Notes: generated by a model not told the origin, from the sequence alone. DNA of 64,000 nt from Embleya sp040605455 (GCF_040605455.1 NZ_JBEXCV010000008.1:49385-113384); one strand, 5' to 3'; positions 9,298 to 18,497 are shown, counted from the stretch's first letter. Made by a program: numbers and translations.

Positions 9298-9465
9298 ATG
9301 ACGAAGTGGGAATACGTGACCGTCCCCCTGCTGGTGCACGCGACCAAGCAGATCCTGGACAACTGGGGCGACGACGGCTGGGAGCTGGTGCAGGTCGTGC
9401 CCGGCCCCAACCCGGAGAGCCTGGTGGCCTACATGAAGCGCGCGAAGCAGGTGACGGCCCAGTGA
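9298..9465 (+). CDS. Small DUF4177-like protein
   Basis: A 55-residue protein (MTKWEYVTVPLL to KQVTAQ). The WEY start, the central DNWGDDGWELVQVV and the YMKRAK end are the pattern of DUF4177 proteins. No membrane segment or catalytic motif is visible and the function is unknown. It begins 11 bp after the Lrp-type gene, and its stop overlaps the GTG of the RidA gene by 4 bp, so it is co-translated with RidA. This tiny gene is a constant companion of RidA in streptomycetes. Confidence 0.75.
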   Translation: MTKWEYVTVPLLVHATKQILDNWGDDGWELVQVVPGPNPESLVAYMKRAKQVTAQ

Positions 9466-9929
9466 GCGAGGTACACCCCGAACAGCGGATCACCGAGCTG
9501 GGTCTGACCCTGCCCGGCGTGGTACCCCCGGTCGCCGCCTACGTGCCGGCGATCCGCACCGGCAACTACATCCACACCTCCGGCCAGTTGCCGATGATCG
9601 AGGGCAAGCTGCCCGCGACCGGCAAGGTCGGTGCCGAGGTCACCGCCGAGGAGGCCAAGCAGCTCGCCCGGCAGTGCGCGTTGAACGCGCTCGCCGCGGT
9701 CAAGGCCGAGCTCGGCGACCTGTCGTTGGTGCGCCGGGTGGTCAAGGTGGTCGGCTTCGTGGCCAGCGCCCCGGACTTCACCGGTCAGCCCGGTGTGATC
9801 AACGGTGCCAGCGAACTGCTGGGCGAGGTCTTCGGCGAGGCCGGGCGGCACGCCCGCAGCGCGGTCGGCGTGGCCGTGCTGCCGCTGGACGCCCCGGTCG
9901 AGGTGGAGATCCTCGTCGAGGTGGTCTGA
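9462..9929 (+). CDS. RidA/YER057c/UK114-family protein
   Basis: A 155-residue RidA-superfamily protein. Its GTG start overlaps the previous stop (GTGA). RidA proteins hydrolyse reactive enamine/imine intermediates made by PLP enzymes. Seen: IHTSGQLP near the N-terminus, LNALAAVKAELGDLSLV, and ARSAVGVAVLPLDAPVEVEI, where the family's conserved Arg binds the substrate carboxylate. The length is somewhat above the core ~130 because of an N-terminal extension, typical of the actinobacterial subgroup. The first frame-open start (9306) would run through the upstream gene and is rejected. Confidence 0.87.
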   Translation: MSEVHPEQRITELGLTLPGVVPPVAAYVPAIRTGNYIHTSGQLPMIEGKLPATGKVGAEVTAEEAKQLARQCALNALAAVKAELGDLSLVRRVVKVVGFVASAPDFTGQPGVINGASELLGEVFGEAGRHARSAVGVAVLPLDAPVEVEILVEVV

Positions 9930-10043
9930 GCGGACCGTTGATTCGGCCGGCGTGATGATCGGACCCGCCCCTTTCGGGTCGGGTCCGATCGTTTTCGGGG
10001 GCGAGAGATGGAACTTGACTCGGTCAGGCGTACGATCCGGCGC

Positions 10044-10919
10044 ATGGCCGATATGGGGAGTACGCAAGCCGGAAAAGCCCAGTCGGGCATGCCCGCGTCC
10101 TGGGCCGAGCGGGCTCGCGCGATCATCGCGGGCGACGCGGAGCCGGTCGCCCCGCGCCGGGCGGCGACGGTGGTGCTGCTGCGCGACCGGCCCGAGGGCG
10201 CGGAGGCGTACCTGCTCCGCCGGCACACCACGATGAAGTTCGCCGCCGGGATGTACGCGTTCCCCGGCGGCGGCGTCGACCCGCGGGACGCGGACCACTC
10301 GGTGGCCTGGGCCGGACCCGAGCCCGACGCGTGGGCGAAGCGCCTGGGCACCGGCGTCGCCGAGGCCCGCGCGATCGTCTGCGCGGCCGTACGCGAGACC
10401 TTCGAGGAGTCCGGCGTACTGCTGGCCGGGCCCGACCCGACCACCGTCGTCTCCGACACCACCGGCGCGGACTGGGAGGCGGACCGCGCGGCGCTGGTGG
10501 CCCGCGAGCAGACGCTGACCGAGTTCCTGGAGCGCCGCGATCTGGTGCTGCGCTCCGACCTGCTGGGCGCGTGGGCGCGCTGGATCACCCCGGAGTTCGA
10601 GGACCGGCGCTACGACACGTGGTTCTTCGTCGCGGCCCTGCCCACCGGCCAGCGCACCCGGGACGTCTCCGGCGAGGCCGACCGGGTCACCTGGGCCCGG
10701 CCCGCCGACGCGCTGGAGCAACACCGGGCGCAGCACATGGCGATGTTGCCGCCCACCATCGACACGTTGCGCCACCTGGCGGAGCTCGCCGACCCCGCAG
10801 CGGCCCTGGCCGCCGCGGCGGACCGGGAGATCACCCCGATCATGGCGCAGGGCCGTTTCGAGGGAGACCGCCTCGTGCTCGAATGGCCCGGCATCGAGGA
10901 CCCGTTCGGTCTGCGCTGA
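10044..10919 (+). CDS. NUDIX hydrolase
   Basis: A NUDIX-fold protein of about 291 residues. A core strand (RRAATVVLLRDRP) leads to a split Nudix box: FPGGGVDPRD, then AAVRETFEESGVLL with the metal-binding Glu residues (REtfEEsG). The insertion between the glycine and glutamate parts is typical of the CoA/nucleoside-diphosphate subgroup seen in actinomycetes. The substrate cannot be told. The start is uncertain: ATGs at 10008, 10044 and 10089 are in frame and none has a clear ribosome site. It is followed 83 bp later by a metallo-beta-lactamase-fold gene, a conserved pair upstream of crp. Confidence 0.83.
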   Translation: MADMGSTQAGKAQSGMPASWAERARAIIAGDAEPVAPRRAATVVLLRDRPEGAEAYLLRRHTTMKFAAGMYAFPGGGVDPRDADHSVAWAGPEPDAWAKRLGTGVAEARAIVCAAVRETFEESGVLLAGPDPTTVVSDTTGADWEADRAALVAREQTLTEFLERRDLVLRSDLLGAWARWITPEFEDRRYDTWFFVAALPTGQRTRDVSGEADRVTWARPADALEQHRAQHMAMLPPTIDTLRHLAELADPAAALAAAADREITPIMAQGRFEGDRLVLEWPGIEDPFGLR

Positions 10920-11002
10920 GGCTCGCCGACACCCCGGGGGCAGCCCGCGGGTATCCCCCGGATCGCTCCCGGGCAACGAGGTACAGGCACCTGAGGTACA
11001 GG

Positions 11003-11836
11003 ATGGCGACCATGAACGCACAGCCCCTGCCCGGCAACCCCCGCGCGAGTATCGGTGGGCCCGCGAGCCCCCGCGTGACCTGTCTGCTCGCGCCGAACGC
11101 GAGCGCGATGTCGCTGGACGGCACCAACACGTGGATCGTGGCCGAACCCGGCGCGGACACCGCCGTGGTGATCGACCCGGGACCCGACGACGAGGGTCAC
11201 CTGCGCGCGATCGTCGCCGCGGTCGAGGGCGAGGGCCGCCGGGTGGGCCGGATCCTGCTCACCCACGGCCACCCCGACCACTCGGCAGGCGTGGCCGGCC
11301 TCAAGGCGCTCACCAACGCCGTCGTGCACGCGGTCGACCCGCAGTGGCGCTACGGCGGCGAGGGCCTGGTGGACGGCCAGGTGATCGACGACGGCGGGCT
11401 GGATCTGCGGGTGCTGGCCACGCCCGGCCATTCGGGCGACTCGGTGTGCTTCGTGGTGGCCGCGGACCGCTTCGTGATCACCGGGGACACCGTGCTCGGC
11501 CGCGGCACCACCGTGGTCGCGCACCCCGACGGCCGACTCGGCGAATACCTGGACTCGCTGCGCCGGCTGCGCGCGTTCGCCGAATCCGGCGAGATCACCG
11601 CCGTACTGCCCGCGCACGGCCCGATCCTGGACGACGCTGCCGGCGTGCTCGACTTCTACCTGGCGCACCGGGCGGCCCGACTGGCCCAGGTACGGGACGC
11701 GGTCGCAGCCGGCGACAAGACCGCTCAGGACGTCGTCGAACGGGTCTACGCGGACGTGGACCGAGGACTGTGGTGGGCCGCCGAGATGTCGGTCCGGGCC
11801 CAGCTGGACTACCTGGCCGAGCACACGGACGCCTGA
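11003..11836 (+). CDS. Metallo-beta-lactamase-fold hydrolase
   Basis: A 277-residue MBL-fold hydrolase. The metal site THGHPDHSAG (HxHxDH) is intact, followed by ATPGHSGDSVCF and FVITGDTVLG for the second metal and LPAHGPILDD for the last ligand. This is the LACTB2/RNase-like-hydrolase type of small MBL protein; the substrate is unknown. The ATG at 11003 has GAGG with suitable spacing; an ATG at 11012 is equally in frame. It converges on crp across a strong hairpin. Confidence 0.87.
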   Translation: MATMNAQPLPGNPRASIGGPASPRVTCLLAPNASAMSLDGTNTWIVAEPGADTAVVIDPGPDDEGHLRAIVAAVEGEGRRVGRILLTHGHPDHSAGVAGLKALTNAVVHAVDPQWRYGGEGLVDGQVIDDGGLDLRVLATPGHSGDSVCFVVAADRFVITGDTVLGRGTTVVAHPDGRLGEYLDSLRRLRAFAESGEITAVLPAHGPILDDAAGVLDFYLAHRAARLAQVRDAVAAGDKTAQDVVERVYADVDRGLWWAAEMSVRAQLDYLAEHTDA

Positions 11837-11848
11837 AGCGGACGGCAC

Positions 11849-11887
11849 AACGACGCGGGGCCCGCCGTCGGCGGGCCCCGCGTCGTT
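11849..11887. terminator. Bidirectional terminator between MBL gene and crp
   Basis: An 18-bp perfect stem (AACGACGCGGGGCCCGCC at 11849–11866 and its complement at 11870–11887) with a 3-nt loop, located between convergent genes. Confidence 0.9.
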
Positions 11888-11901
11888 GCGTTCGCGACGT
11901 G

Positions 11902-12576
11902 CTACCGGGAGCGGCGCGACAACCGCTCGACGTCCATCAGGACCACAGCGCGCGCCTCCAGCCGCAGCCAACCCCGGCTCGCGAAGTCGGCCAGCGCCTT
12001 GTTGACCGTCTCCCGCGAGGCGCCGACCAGCTGGGCCAGCTCCTCCTGGGTGAGGTCGTGCGCGACGTGGATGCCCTCGTCGGCGGGCACCCCGAAGCGG
12101 CGGGACAGGTCCAACAGGGCCTTGGCCACCCGGCCGGGGACGTCGGAGAAGACCAGGTCGCCCAGGCTCTCGTTGGTCCGCCGCAGCCGACGGGCTATCG
12201 CGCGAAGGAGTGCCGCGGCGACCTTGGGCCGACCGGTCAGCCAGGGCTGCAGGTCGGAGTGGCCCAAGCCGAGCAGCCGCACGTCGGTGAGCGCGGTAGC
12301 GGTCGCCGTACGCGGTCCGGGGTCGAACAGCGACAACTCGCCGAACATCTCGCCCGGGCCGAGCACCGCGAGCATGTTCTCGCGACCGTCGTTGGAGCTG
12401 CGGTGCAGCTTGATCTTGCCCTCGATCACCACGTACAGGCGGTCACCCGGGTCACCCTCGTGGAAGAGTGAGTCCCCGCGCTCGAGCGCGACCTCCGCCA
12501 TGGAGGCCCGCAGCTCGGCGGCGTCCTCATCTTCGAGCGCCGCGAACAGCGGAGCCCGCTGCAAAACGTCGTCCAC
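11902..12576 (-). CDS. crp: Crp/Fnr-family regulator Crp
   Basis: A 224-residue cAMP receptor protein. The cyclic-nucleotide domain (residues about 10–120) contains GEMFGELSLFDPGPRTATATA, the phosphate-binding cassette that contacts cAMP. The C-terminal winged helix contains LTQEELAQLVGASRETVNKAL. The GTG at 12576 follows AGGAGG with ideal spacing and gives exactly the length known for S. coelicolor Crp; upstream in-frame residues are not family-like. Crp controls spore germination and secondary metabolism in Streptomyces. It is divergent from nth, the conserved neighbour, over a 217-bp gap that holds the promoters of both. Confidence 0.93.
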   Translation of the reverse strand: MDDVLQRAPLFAALEDEDAAELRASMAEVALERGDSLFHEGDPGDRLYVVIEGKIKLHRSSNDGRENMLAVLGPGEMFGELSLFDPGPRTATATALTDVRLLGLGHSDLQPWLTGRPKVAAALLRAIARRLRRTNESLGDLVFSDVPGRVAKALLDLSRRFGVPADEGIHVAHDLTQEELAQLVGASRETVNKALADFASRGWLRLEARAVVLMDVERLSRRSR

Positions 12577-12793
12577 GAGGTTCCTCCTAGGCCGGCCTGG
12601 TCGACACCAATGAAGCCGAGCGGTCAAACAGTGCGATCGGTCACAGTCTGACGCACCGGTACCCGCAATCATCACGCGGGGTGTCCTGGATCACGAACGG
12701 GCGGATCCACAGTAACCGGACATGTCGCTCCTGTGATCAAGCGTGCGCGGACTGCTCGACCGTAGTCCCCGCCCATCTGCGTACTCTGGCCGG

Positions 12794-13666
12794 GTGTCGA
12801 GCAACGTGACGGAGCCCGCACCGCGCAGGTCGCGGGCTGCCGCTAAGGTCGTGAAGGCTACAAAAGCCGTGAAGGGCGAGTCCCATCTCGCTCTGGTGCG
12901 CCGTGCGCGCCGGATCAATCGCGAATTGGGCGAGATATACCCGGGTGCGCATTGCGAGCTCGACTACGGGGACGCGTTCCAGCTCCTGGTCGCCGTGGTG
13001 TTGTCCGCACAGACCACCGACCGACGGGTCAACACGGTCACCCCGGCGCTGTTCGCCCGCTTCCCCGACGCCGCCACGATCGCCGCCGCGGAGCCGGCCG
13101 AGCTGGAGGCGATCATTCAGCCGACCGGGTTCTTCCGGGCCAAGACGCGCTCGGTCCAGGGCTTGGCCCAGGCGCTCCTGGAGCGCTACGACGGCGAGGT
13201 GCCGGGAAAGCTCGCCGACCTGGTCACCCTGCCGGGAGTGGGACGCAAGACAGCCCACGTGGTGCTGGGTGAGGTCTTCGACGTCCCCGGCATCACCGTC
13301 GACACCCACTTCGGCCGGCTGGCCCGGCGCTTCGGCTGGACCAAGGACGAGGACCCGGTCAAGGTCGAGCAGGAGGTCGGGGCGCTGTTCCCGCGCAAGG
13401 ACCTGACCCTGCTCTCGCATCGGGTGATCTTCCACGGTCGCCGGGTGTGTCACGCCCGCCGCCCGGCCTGCGGGGCGTGTGCGATCGCACCGCTGTGTCC
13501 GGCGTACGGCGAGGGCGAGACGGATCCGATCAAGGCCAAGGCGCTGCTCAAGTACGAGATGGCCGGGCAGCCCGGCCAACGGCTCAAGCCGCCGCCCGGG
13601 TCGGTGCTCGCCGTGCCGGTCGACGTGGCGAGGAACGCACCGAAAGACGAGGGGGACGCCGGGTGA
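12794..13666 (+). CDS. nth: Endonuclease III
   Basis: A DNA glycosylase/AP-lyase of about 290 residues that removes oxidised pyrimidines. Seen: the helix-hairpin-helix LPGVGRKTAHVVL with the catalytic lysine, the catalytic aspartate in VDTHFGRL, and the C-terminal 4Fe–4S ligands in CHARRPACGACAIAPLC (C-x6-C-x2-C-x5-C). An N-terminal basic extension (about 45 residues, Arg/Lys-rich) precedes the core and is common in actinomycete Nth. GTG at 12794 was chosen; an ATG at 12743 is also in frame. The stop overlaps the next GTG by 4 bp (GTGA). Confidence 0.93.
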   Translation: MSSNVTEPAPRRSRAAAKVVKATKAVKGESHLALVRRARRINRELGEIYPGAHCELDYGDAFQLLVAVVLSAQTTDRRVNTVTPALFARFPDAATIAAAEPAELEAIIQPTGFFRAKTRSVQGLAQALLERYDGEVPGKLADLVTLPGVGRKTAHVVLGEVFDVPGITVDTHFGRLARRFGWTKDEDPVKVEQEVGALFPRKDLTLLSHRVIFHGRRVCHARRPACGACAIAPLCPAYGEGETDPIKAKALLKYEMAGQPGQRLKPPPGSVLAVPVDVARNAPKDEGDAG

Positions 13667-14397
13667 CTCAGACCGGGACCGGGATCCAGACCTGGGCGGA
13701 AGCCGATCTGCCGGAATGGCTGCGCCCGGTCGCGCGCGCCGCCGAGTCGATCAGCCCCGAGCAGCTGAGCCGCTTCCTGCCCCCGGCCGAGGGCGGTCGG
13801 CGCTCAGCGGTGCTGATGTTGTTCGGCGAGGGGCCCGACGGCCCGGACCTGCTGCTGCTCCAGCGCGCCGCGACGCTGCGCTCGCACGCGGGCCAGCCCG
13901 CGTTCCCCGGCGGCTCGGTGGACCCTGGCGACGACGGCCCGGAGGGGACCGCGTTGCGCGAGGCACAGGAGGAGGTCGGGCTCGACCCCGCCGGCGTGCG
14001 GATCTTCGGTCGGCTGCCCGATCTGTACATCCCGGTGAGCGACTTCGTGGTCACCCCCGTGCTCGCGTGGTGGCACCGCGAGAGCGAGGTGGCCCCCGGG
14101 GCGCCCGAGGAGGTCGCGCGCGTGCTGCGGGTGTCGATCGCGGATCTCGCCGACCCGGCCAACCGGGCCCGGCTGCGCCATCCCGGCGGCCACCTGGGTC
14201 CGGCGTTCCTGGTGCACGACCTGGTGGTCTGGGGCTTCACCGCGGGGCTGATCGACCGGGTGCTGCACTACACCGGCTGGGAACGGCCGTGGGACGACCG
14301 GCGCGAGGTGACCCTGTCCGAGACCGAGAGCCGGTTGGCCCGGCGCGGCTTCGACCGCTACGAGGAGACCGCCTCCGAGCCCGAGGCCCGGGACTGA
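13663..14397 (+). CDS. NUDIX CoA pyrophosphatase-like protein
   Basis: A 244-residue NUDIX protein of the CoA-diphosphatase group. The PROSITE-like CoA signature region (LLLLQRAATLRSHAGQPAFPGG) precedes the Nudix box GSVDPGDDGPEGTALREAQEEVGL, whose REaqEEvG glutamates bind the metal. It probably hydrolyses CoA or its derivatives to phosphopantetheine and ADP. Translation is coupled to nth by a GTGA overlap. The nth–NUDIX–MarP order is conserved in actinomycetes. Confidence 0.88.
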   Translation: MTQTGTGIQTWAEADLPEWLRPVARAAESISPEQLSRFLPPAEGGRRSAVLMLFGEGPDGPDLLLLQRAATLRSHAGQPAFPGGSVDPGDDGPEGTALREAQEEVGLDPAGVRIFGRLPDLYIPVSDFVVTPVLAWWHRESEVAPGAPEEVARVLRVSIADLADPANRARLRHPGGHLGPAFLVHDLVVWGFTAGLIDRVLHYTGWERPWDDRREVTLSETESRLARRGFDRYEETASEPEARD

Positions 14398-14548
14398 ACC
14401 GGGACGCGGCCGCCGGCCGGCCGCCGCATCCGGCGCCGCGGCTGGGCTGACGGAGCGTCAATATCGGCTCTGTACAGCTGTGTCACCGGTGTTCGACGAA
14501 CCGGCACGGCGGCGGACAGCGCGGGCTCGCACATGAGAACGTGAGCGC

Positions 14549-15733
14549 GTGAATGTCCTGGACCTGTTGCTGCTCGCCGCCGCGGTGGCCTTCGCCATCT
14601 CCGGATACCGGCAAGGCTTCATCGTCGGTGTGCTCTCGTTCCTGGGCTTCATCGGCGGCGGCGTGTTCGGCATGTGGCTCGTGCCGTCGCTGCTCAACCG
14701 CTTCGAGCCGGGCCTGGGCCCCTCGATCGCGGCGATCTGTGTCGTGCTCGTGTTGGCCACCGCGCTCCAGGCGCTGACCACCGCGGCGGGCAACCGGCTG
14801 CGCCGACAACTCACCTGGCGGCCCGCGCGGCTGGTGGACGCGGCCGGCGGTTCGATCGTCAGCGTGTGTGCGCTGTTGATCGTGGTGTGGCTGATCGGCT
14901 CCTCGGTCGCGGGTGCCTCGATGCCCACCGTCTCGCGCGAGGTGCGCTCGTCCCAGGTGCTGGGCGGGGTGCAGAAGGTGTTGCCGCAGGGCGCCGACAC
15001 CTGGTTCTCCTCGTTCGGCAACCTGCTCGACCGCAACGGCTTCCCGCAGGTCTTCAGCCCGTTCGTGCGCGAGGACATCCCGCAGGTCCCGCCGCCGGAC
15101 CCCAAGCTGTTGTCGATGCCCGCCGTGCAGGACACCCGGGACAGCATCGTCAAGATCGTCGGCACCGCGAAGAGTTGCGGAAAGGTGATCGAGGGCTCCG
15201 GCTTCGTCTACGCCCCGCAGCGGGTGATGACGAACGCCCACGTCGTCGGCGGCGTCAAGAAGCCGACCGTGCAGATCGGCGGCGAGGGCCGCGAGTACCA
15301 GGCCGAGGTCGTGCTCTACGACTGGAAGCGCGACATCGCGGTGCTCAAGGTGCCCGGCCTCAAGGCCACCCCGTTGCAGTTCGAACCGAAGGTGGAGAGC
15401 GGCGCGGACGCGATCGTGGTCGGCTTCCCGGAGAACGGCGCCTTCCACGTCGAGCCCGCCCGGGTGCGGGCCCGGATCCAGGCCGGCGGACCGGACATCT
15501 ACAAGCGCGGCACGGTCAGCCGCGATGTTTACTCGCTGTACGCCAAGGTCCGCCAGGGCAACTCCGGCGGACCGCTGATCTCTCCGGGCGGCAAGGTCGC
15601 CGGGGTGATCTTCGCCAAGTCGCTCGACGACGAGTCCACCGGATACGCGCTCACCGTCGAGGAGGTCCGCGCCGACGCCGAGGCCGGCGCGGTCGGCGAA
15701 CGCCCGGTGGACACCCAGAGTTGCGCCATGTGA
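14549..15733 (+). CDS. Membrane serine protease, MarP-like (CvpA + trypsin fold)
   Basis: A 394-residue membrane protease. The N-terminal 110 residues contain four transmembrane segments of the CvpA type (starting LDLLLLAAAVAFA). A periplasmic linker leads to a chymotrypsin-like domain with the triad His231 (TNAHVV), Asp near 262 (RDIAVL) and Ser near 339 (GNSGGP). A Cys pair (SCGK about 211 and SCAM at the end) could form the redox-sensitive disulfide known in MarP. In mycobacteria MarP is needed for acid and oxidative stress survival; the same role here is inferred. The start is the GTG at 14549. Confidence 0.88.
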   Translation: MNVLDLLLLAAAVAFAISGYRQGFIVGVLSFLGFIGGGVFGMWLVPSLLNRFEPGLGPSIAAICVVLVLATALQALTTAAGNRLRRQLTWRPARLVDAAGGSIVSVCALLIVVWLIGSSVAGASMPTVSREVRSSQVLGGVQKVLPQGADTWFSSFGNLLDRNGFPQVFSPFVREDIPQVPPPDPKLLSMPAVQDTRDSIVKIVGTAKSCGKVIEGSGFVYAPQRVMTNAHVVGGVKKPTVQIGGEGREYQAEVVLYDWKRDIAVLKVPGLKATPLQFEPKVESGADAIVVGFPENGAFHVEPARVRARIQAGGPDIYKRGTVSRDVYSLYAKVRQGNSGGPLISPGGKVAGVIFAKSLDDESTGYALTVEEVRADAEAGAVGERPVDTQSCAM

Positions 15734-15809
15734 CGCATGCTCGGCACCTGTTCGGGCAGACGTGCGAACAGCGCCGCGGCGTGCGGCGACGGCGGGGTGG
15801 GGTGGGGCA

Positions 15810-16496
15810 ATGCTCGGGCATTCGCACGCGGTAAGCGGGGCACTGGTGTTCGCCGCGACGGCGCCGATTCTGCCGCAACACCTGTGGCACAACCATCTGT
15901 CCGGGGCCGAGATCGTGATCGGCACGTTCCTGACCGCAGGCGCGGCACTGCTGCCCGACCTCGATCACCACAACGGCACGATCGCCAATTTCCTCGGCCC
16001 GGTCTCGCGCGCGCTGTGCTCGGGTGTGGCCAAGCTGTCCGGCGGGCATCGGCAGGCGACCCACTCGATCGCCTTCGTGGTGCTGGCCGGGCTACTGACC
16101 TGGCAGGGCGTGGAGCACCTGGGCCGGCCGTTCACCCTCACGATGGTCTTCCTGCTGCTCGCGCTGGCGCTGCGGGCGCTGAACCTGTGCCCACCGGGCA
16201 AGGGCCTGGCGTCCTGGATCACCATCGTCGCGCTCGCCGGCGGCGGCACGGCGGTGGTCGACCACTGGATGCCGTCGGCTCCCGACTGGCTGCCCATGGT
16301 GATCGTGCTCGGCTGTATCGCGCACCTGCTCGGCGACTTTCTCACCAAAAAGGGGATACCGCTGCTTTGGCCGCTGGGCACCCGCTTCGAGGTGGCGATC
16401 GTCAGCCGGACCGGGAATCGCATGGAGACGCTCGTCCTGGTGCCGGTGATGATGATCGCCACGATCGGCCTTTTGTGGTTCGGCGCATTCGCCTGA
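15810..16496 (+). CDS. Membrane-bound metal-dependent hydrolase (YdjM/DUF457-like)
   Basis: A 228-residue integral membrane protein. The N-terminus MLGHSHAVSGALVF, then LLPDLDHHNGTIANFLG and GGHRQATHSIAF give the His/Asp pattern (HSH, DLDHH, RxxTHS) of YdjM/YfhO-type metal-dependent hydrolases. At least five hydrophobic segments follow, with HLLGDFLTKKGIPLLWPL near the end. The substrate is unknown; in other bacteria relatives are SOS- or stress-linked. ATG at 15810 has GGTGGGG just upstream. Confidence 0.82.
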   Translation: MLGHSHAVSGALVFAATAPILPQHLWHNHLSGAEIVIGTFLTAGAALLPDLDHHNGTIANFLGPVSRALCSGVAKLSGGHRQATHSIAFVVLAGLLTWQGVEHLGRPFTLTMVFLLLALALRALNLCPPGKGLASWITIVALAGGGTAVVDHWMPSAPDWLPMVIVLGCIAHLLGDFLTKKGIPLLWPLGTRFEVAIVSRTGNRMETLVLVPVMMIATIGLLWFGAFA

Positions 16497-16590
16497 GAAC
16501 GAAAAGGCGGAATCGATCGGTGAATGTGAGGAACTCACCCACCGGAAAGCGGCGCTGCGACGCGGCCCGGTGTCGAGCCGCGTCGAGGCG

Positions 16591-16965
16591 TCAGCGCGGG
16601 AAGCGCAGTCGCAGCGTCAACCAACGTGCCCGTCGGCGCAATATCCCCATCAGCCCCGGGACATGATCCCCCCGGTCGGCAACCGCGCCGACCGGCGCCC
16701 CTCGTGTGTGTTCGAACCCGTGAGTGCCAGTGGTGCCGATCTCAACCATGAGGGTCTCTGCCGTCTCCGACCGGGTGTCCCCGGCCCCCGCCGCCATGCT
16801 CGGAGCGTTGTACATCCGGCTCATACGGGGGCGCCTACCCGGGTCGCCGACGGCGTAATCGCCCCGCTTTCGCGGGCCGGAAATGCTACCGGACACCAAC
16901 GAGTCGATCTGTACGCAAGTGTCGGATATCCCCGGCAAAATTACACAAGAAAAGGGCGAAACCAC
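16591..16965 (-). CDS. Possible small hypothetical protein
   Basis: The 480-bp gap between two convergent genes contains an open frame of 124 codons on the minus strand, ending in a strongly basic tail (GILRRRARWLTLRLRFPR). A shorter start at MYNAPSMAAG is possible. Third codon positions are only moderately GC-rich, no ribosome site is clear and no family is recognised. The rest of the gap shows nothing recognisable. Confidence 0.2.
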   Translation of the reverse strand: MVSPFSCVILPGISDTCVQIDSLVSGSISGPRKRGDYAVGDPGRRPRMSRMYNAPSMAAGAGDTRSETAETLMVEIGTTGTHGFEHTRGAPVGAVADRGDHVPGLMGILRRRARWLTLRLRFPR

Positions 16966-16974
16966 TGTGGAACT

Positions 16975-17895
16975 TCAGCGCTCGGGTTCCGGATCCTTCA
17001 GCCAGCCCAGGAGTTCCTCGGTGAACGTCGCGGGTTGTTCCTCATGCGGGAAGTGGCCCACCCCGTCGAGCAGTCGCCAGCGGTAGGGCGCCTCCACGTA
17101 GCGCCCGGAACCGGCCGCGGTGCGGGGCAGGATCACCGGATCGAGGGCGCCGTGCAGATGCAGCGTGGGCACCTCGACGGGAGCCTTCATCCGGGCCGAG
17201 TACTGAATCCCGTCCGGGCGCGGGATCGAGCGGATCAGCCAGCGGTAGTGCTCCGCCGCGCAGTGCGCCGTGCCGGGCACGAGCATCGCCTGCCGGTAGC
17301 GCGCGATCGACTCGTCGGCCGGCCGGCCCGGCGCCGACCACCCGCGCAGCATGTCGCCGACCATCGCCGCGCCGTCGCGGACCAACTGCCGCTCGGGCAC
17401 CCACGGCCGCTGAAAGCCGAAGATGTGCGAACTCGCCGCCATCTGGTGCCGATCGGTCAGCAGCGCGCCGCGCAGCCGCCGGGGGTGCGGCATCGACACC
17501 GCGACCAGTCGGCGCACCACCTTGGGCCGCAACACCGCGGCGGTCCAGCCCAGATAGGCGCCCAGGTCGTGACCGACCACGATCGCGTCCGGCTCGCCCA
17601 GCGAGCGGATCACCCCGGTCACGTCCAGGGCCAAGGTGATCGGATCGTAGCCTCGCGGGGTGCGGTCGCTGCCACCGTAACCGCGCAGATCCAGCGCGAC
17701 CGCGCGGTAGCCCGCCCGGGCCAGCACCGGCATCTGATGCCGCCAGGCCCACCAGAACTGCGGGAAACCGTGCAGCAAGAGCACGACCGGGCCCTCGCCC
17801 ATCTCGGCGATGTGGAACCGCGCGCCGTTGGCGGCGATGTCGCGGTGCGTCCAGGGCCCGGCCACGTTGACCACGGTGCTCTCGGGAACCGTCAT
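16975..17895 (-). CDS. Alpha/beta hydrolase, epoxide-hydrolase-like
   Basis: A 306-residue alpha/beta-hydrolase. The oxyanion region HGFPQFWWAWRHQMP is near residue 42, the nucleophile elbow VGHDLGAYLG carries Asp (a sign of epoxide or haloalkane hydrolases rather than serine esterases), and DGVGHFPHEEQP supplies the catalytic His. Downstream acid residues lie in LHGALDPVI. The real substrate is unknown. It lies upstream of no obvious partner and is followed on the same strand only by the doubtful small frame. Confidence 0.87.
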   Translation of the reverse strand: MTVPESTVVNVAGPWTHRDIAANGARFHIAEMGEGPVVLLLHGFPQFWWAWRHQMPVLARAGYRAVALDLRGYGGSDRTPRGYDPITLALDVTGVIRSLGEPDAIVVGHDLGAYLGWTAAVLRPKVVRRLVAVSMPHPRRLRGALLTDRHQMAASSHIFGFQRPWVPERQLVRDGAAMVGDMLRGWSAPGRPADESIARYRQAMLVPGTAHCAAEHYRWLIRSIPRPDGIQYSARMKAPVEVPTLHLHGALDPVILPRTAAGSGRYVEAPYRWRLLDGVGHFPHEEQPATFTEELLGWLKDPEPER

Positions 17896-17967
17896 GACGA
17901 GCAGCGTCGCACACTCGCCATCGCGCTCCTGTTTCCGGCGCCGGTTCGGGCAGGACGTGCCGTCGGG

Positions 17968-18387
17968 TCAGCCGACGTTCTTCAGCGTGGTGACGGTGTC
18001 CCGGGTCGTGGTGATCGTTCGCTCCGGGGCCCGAACCTTCTTGAACGACTTGACGCCGTAGAACGCGAGAGCCCCCGCGAGCAGGAGATAGAAGCCGCCG
18101 ACGATCAGGAAACTCCACGCCACGCCGAGACCGAGGGCGTGGATTCCGTACACGACCGCGAAGCTCAGGAAGACGAACGCGAACACGCCCACGAAGGCCG
18201 CCGCGCCGAACGCGCCGCCACCCTTGGCGACGTTGACGACGCTGACCTTGACCTCGCTCTTGGCGAGCGCGATCTCACTGCGCACCAGCGTGGACATGTC
18301 GCGGCTGGCCGACGAGAACAGCTCGCCGAGGGATCGTTGTGCGTCGACGGGCACGTCCTGGGCCGGGGACCTGTCGGTGCCTGCCAT
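17968..18387 (-). CDS. Phage-holin-superfamily (DUF1469-type) membrane protein
   Basis: A 139-residue protein with a hydrophilic N-terminus (LGELFSSASRDMSTLVRSEIALAKSEVK) and two transmembrane helices (AFGAAAFVGVFAFVFLSFAVVY and VAWSFLIVGGFYLLLAGALAFYG), ending in a Thr-rich tail. This is the Phage_holin_3_6/DUF1469 layout, a common actinomycete cell-envelope protein that is not a phage lysis gene. ATG at 18387 follows a GGAG-type site. It lies downstream of nhaA on the same strand. Confidence 0.85.
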   Translation of the reverse strand: MAGTDRSPAQDVPVDAQRSLGELFSSASRDMSTLVRSEIALAKSEVKVSVVNVAKGGGAFGAAAFVGVFAFVFLSFAVVYGIHALGLGVAWSFLIVGGFYLLLAGALAFYGVKSFKKVRAPERTITTTRDTVTTLKNVG

Positions 18388-18497
18388 GGTCACTCCTCGT
18401 ACGGGTTTGGATAATCCGACCCCGATCATGCCCTGCTGCGGCGATACGTATCCACTGGGGCGCGTCGTACGAGTGTTTCGGATGGGAAACGAAGCGG

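Noticed and set aside
11849..11887. Riboswitch reading of the strong hairpin near crp
   Set aside because: It is a simple perfect stem with a 3-nt loop between convergent genes, so it is a terminator.
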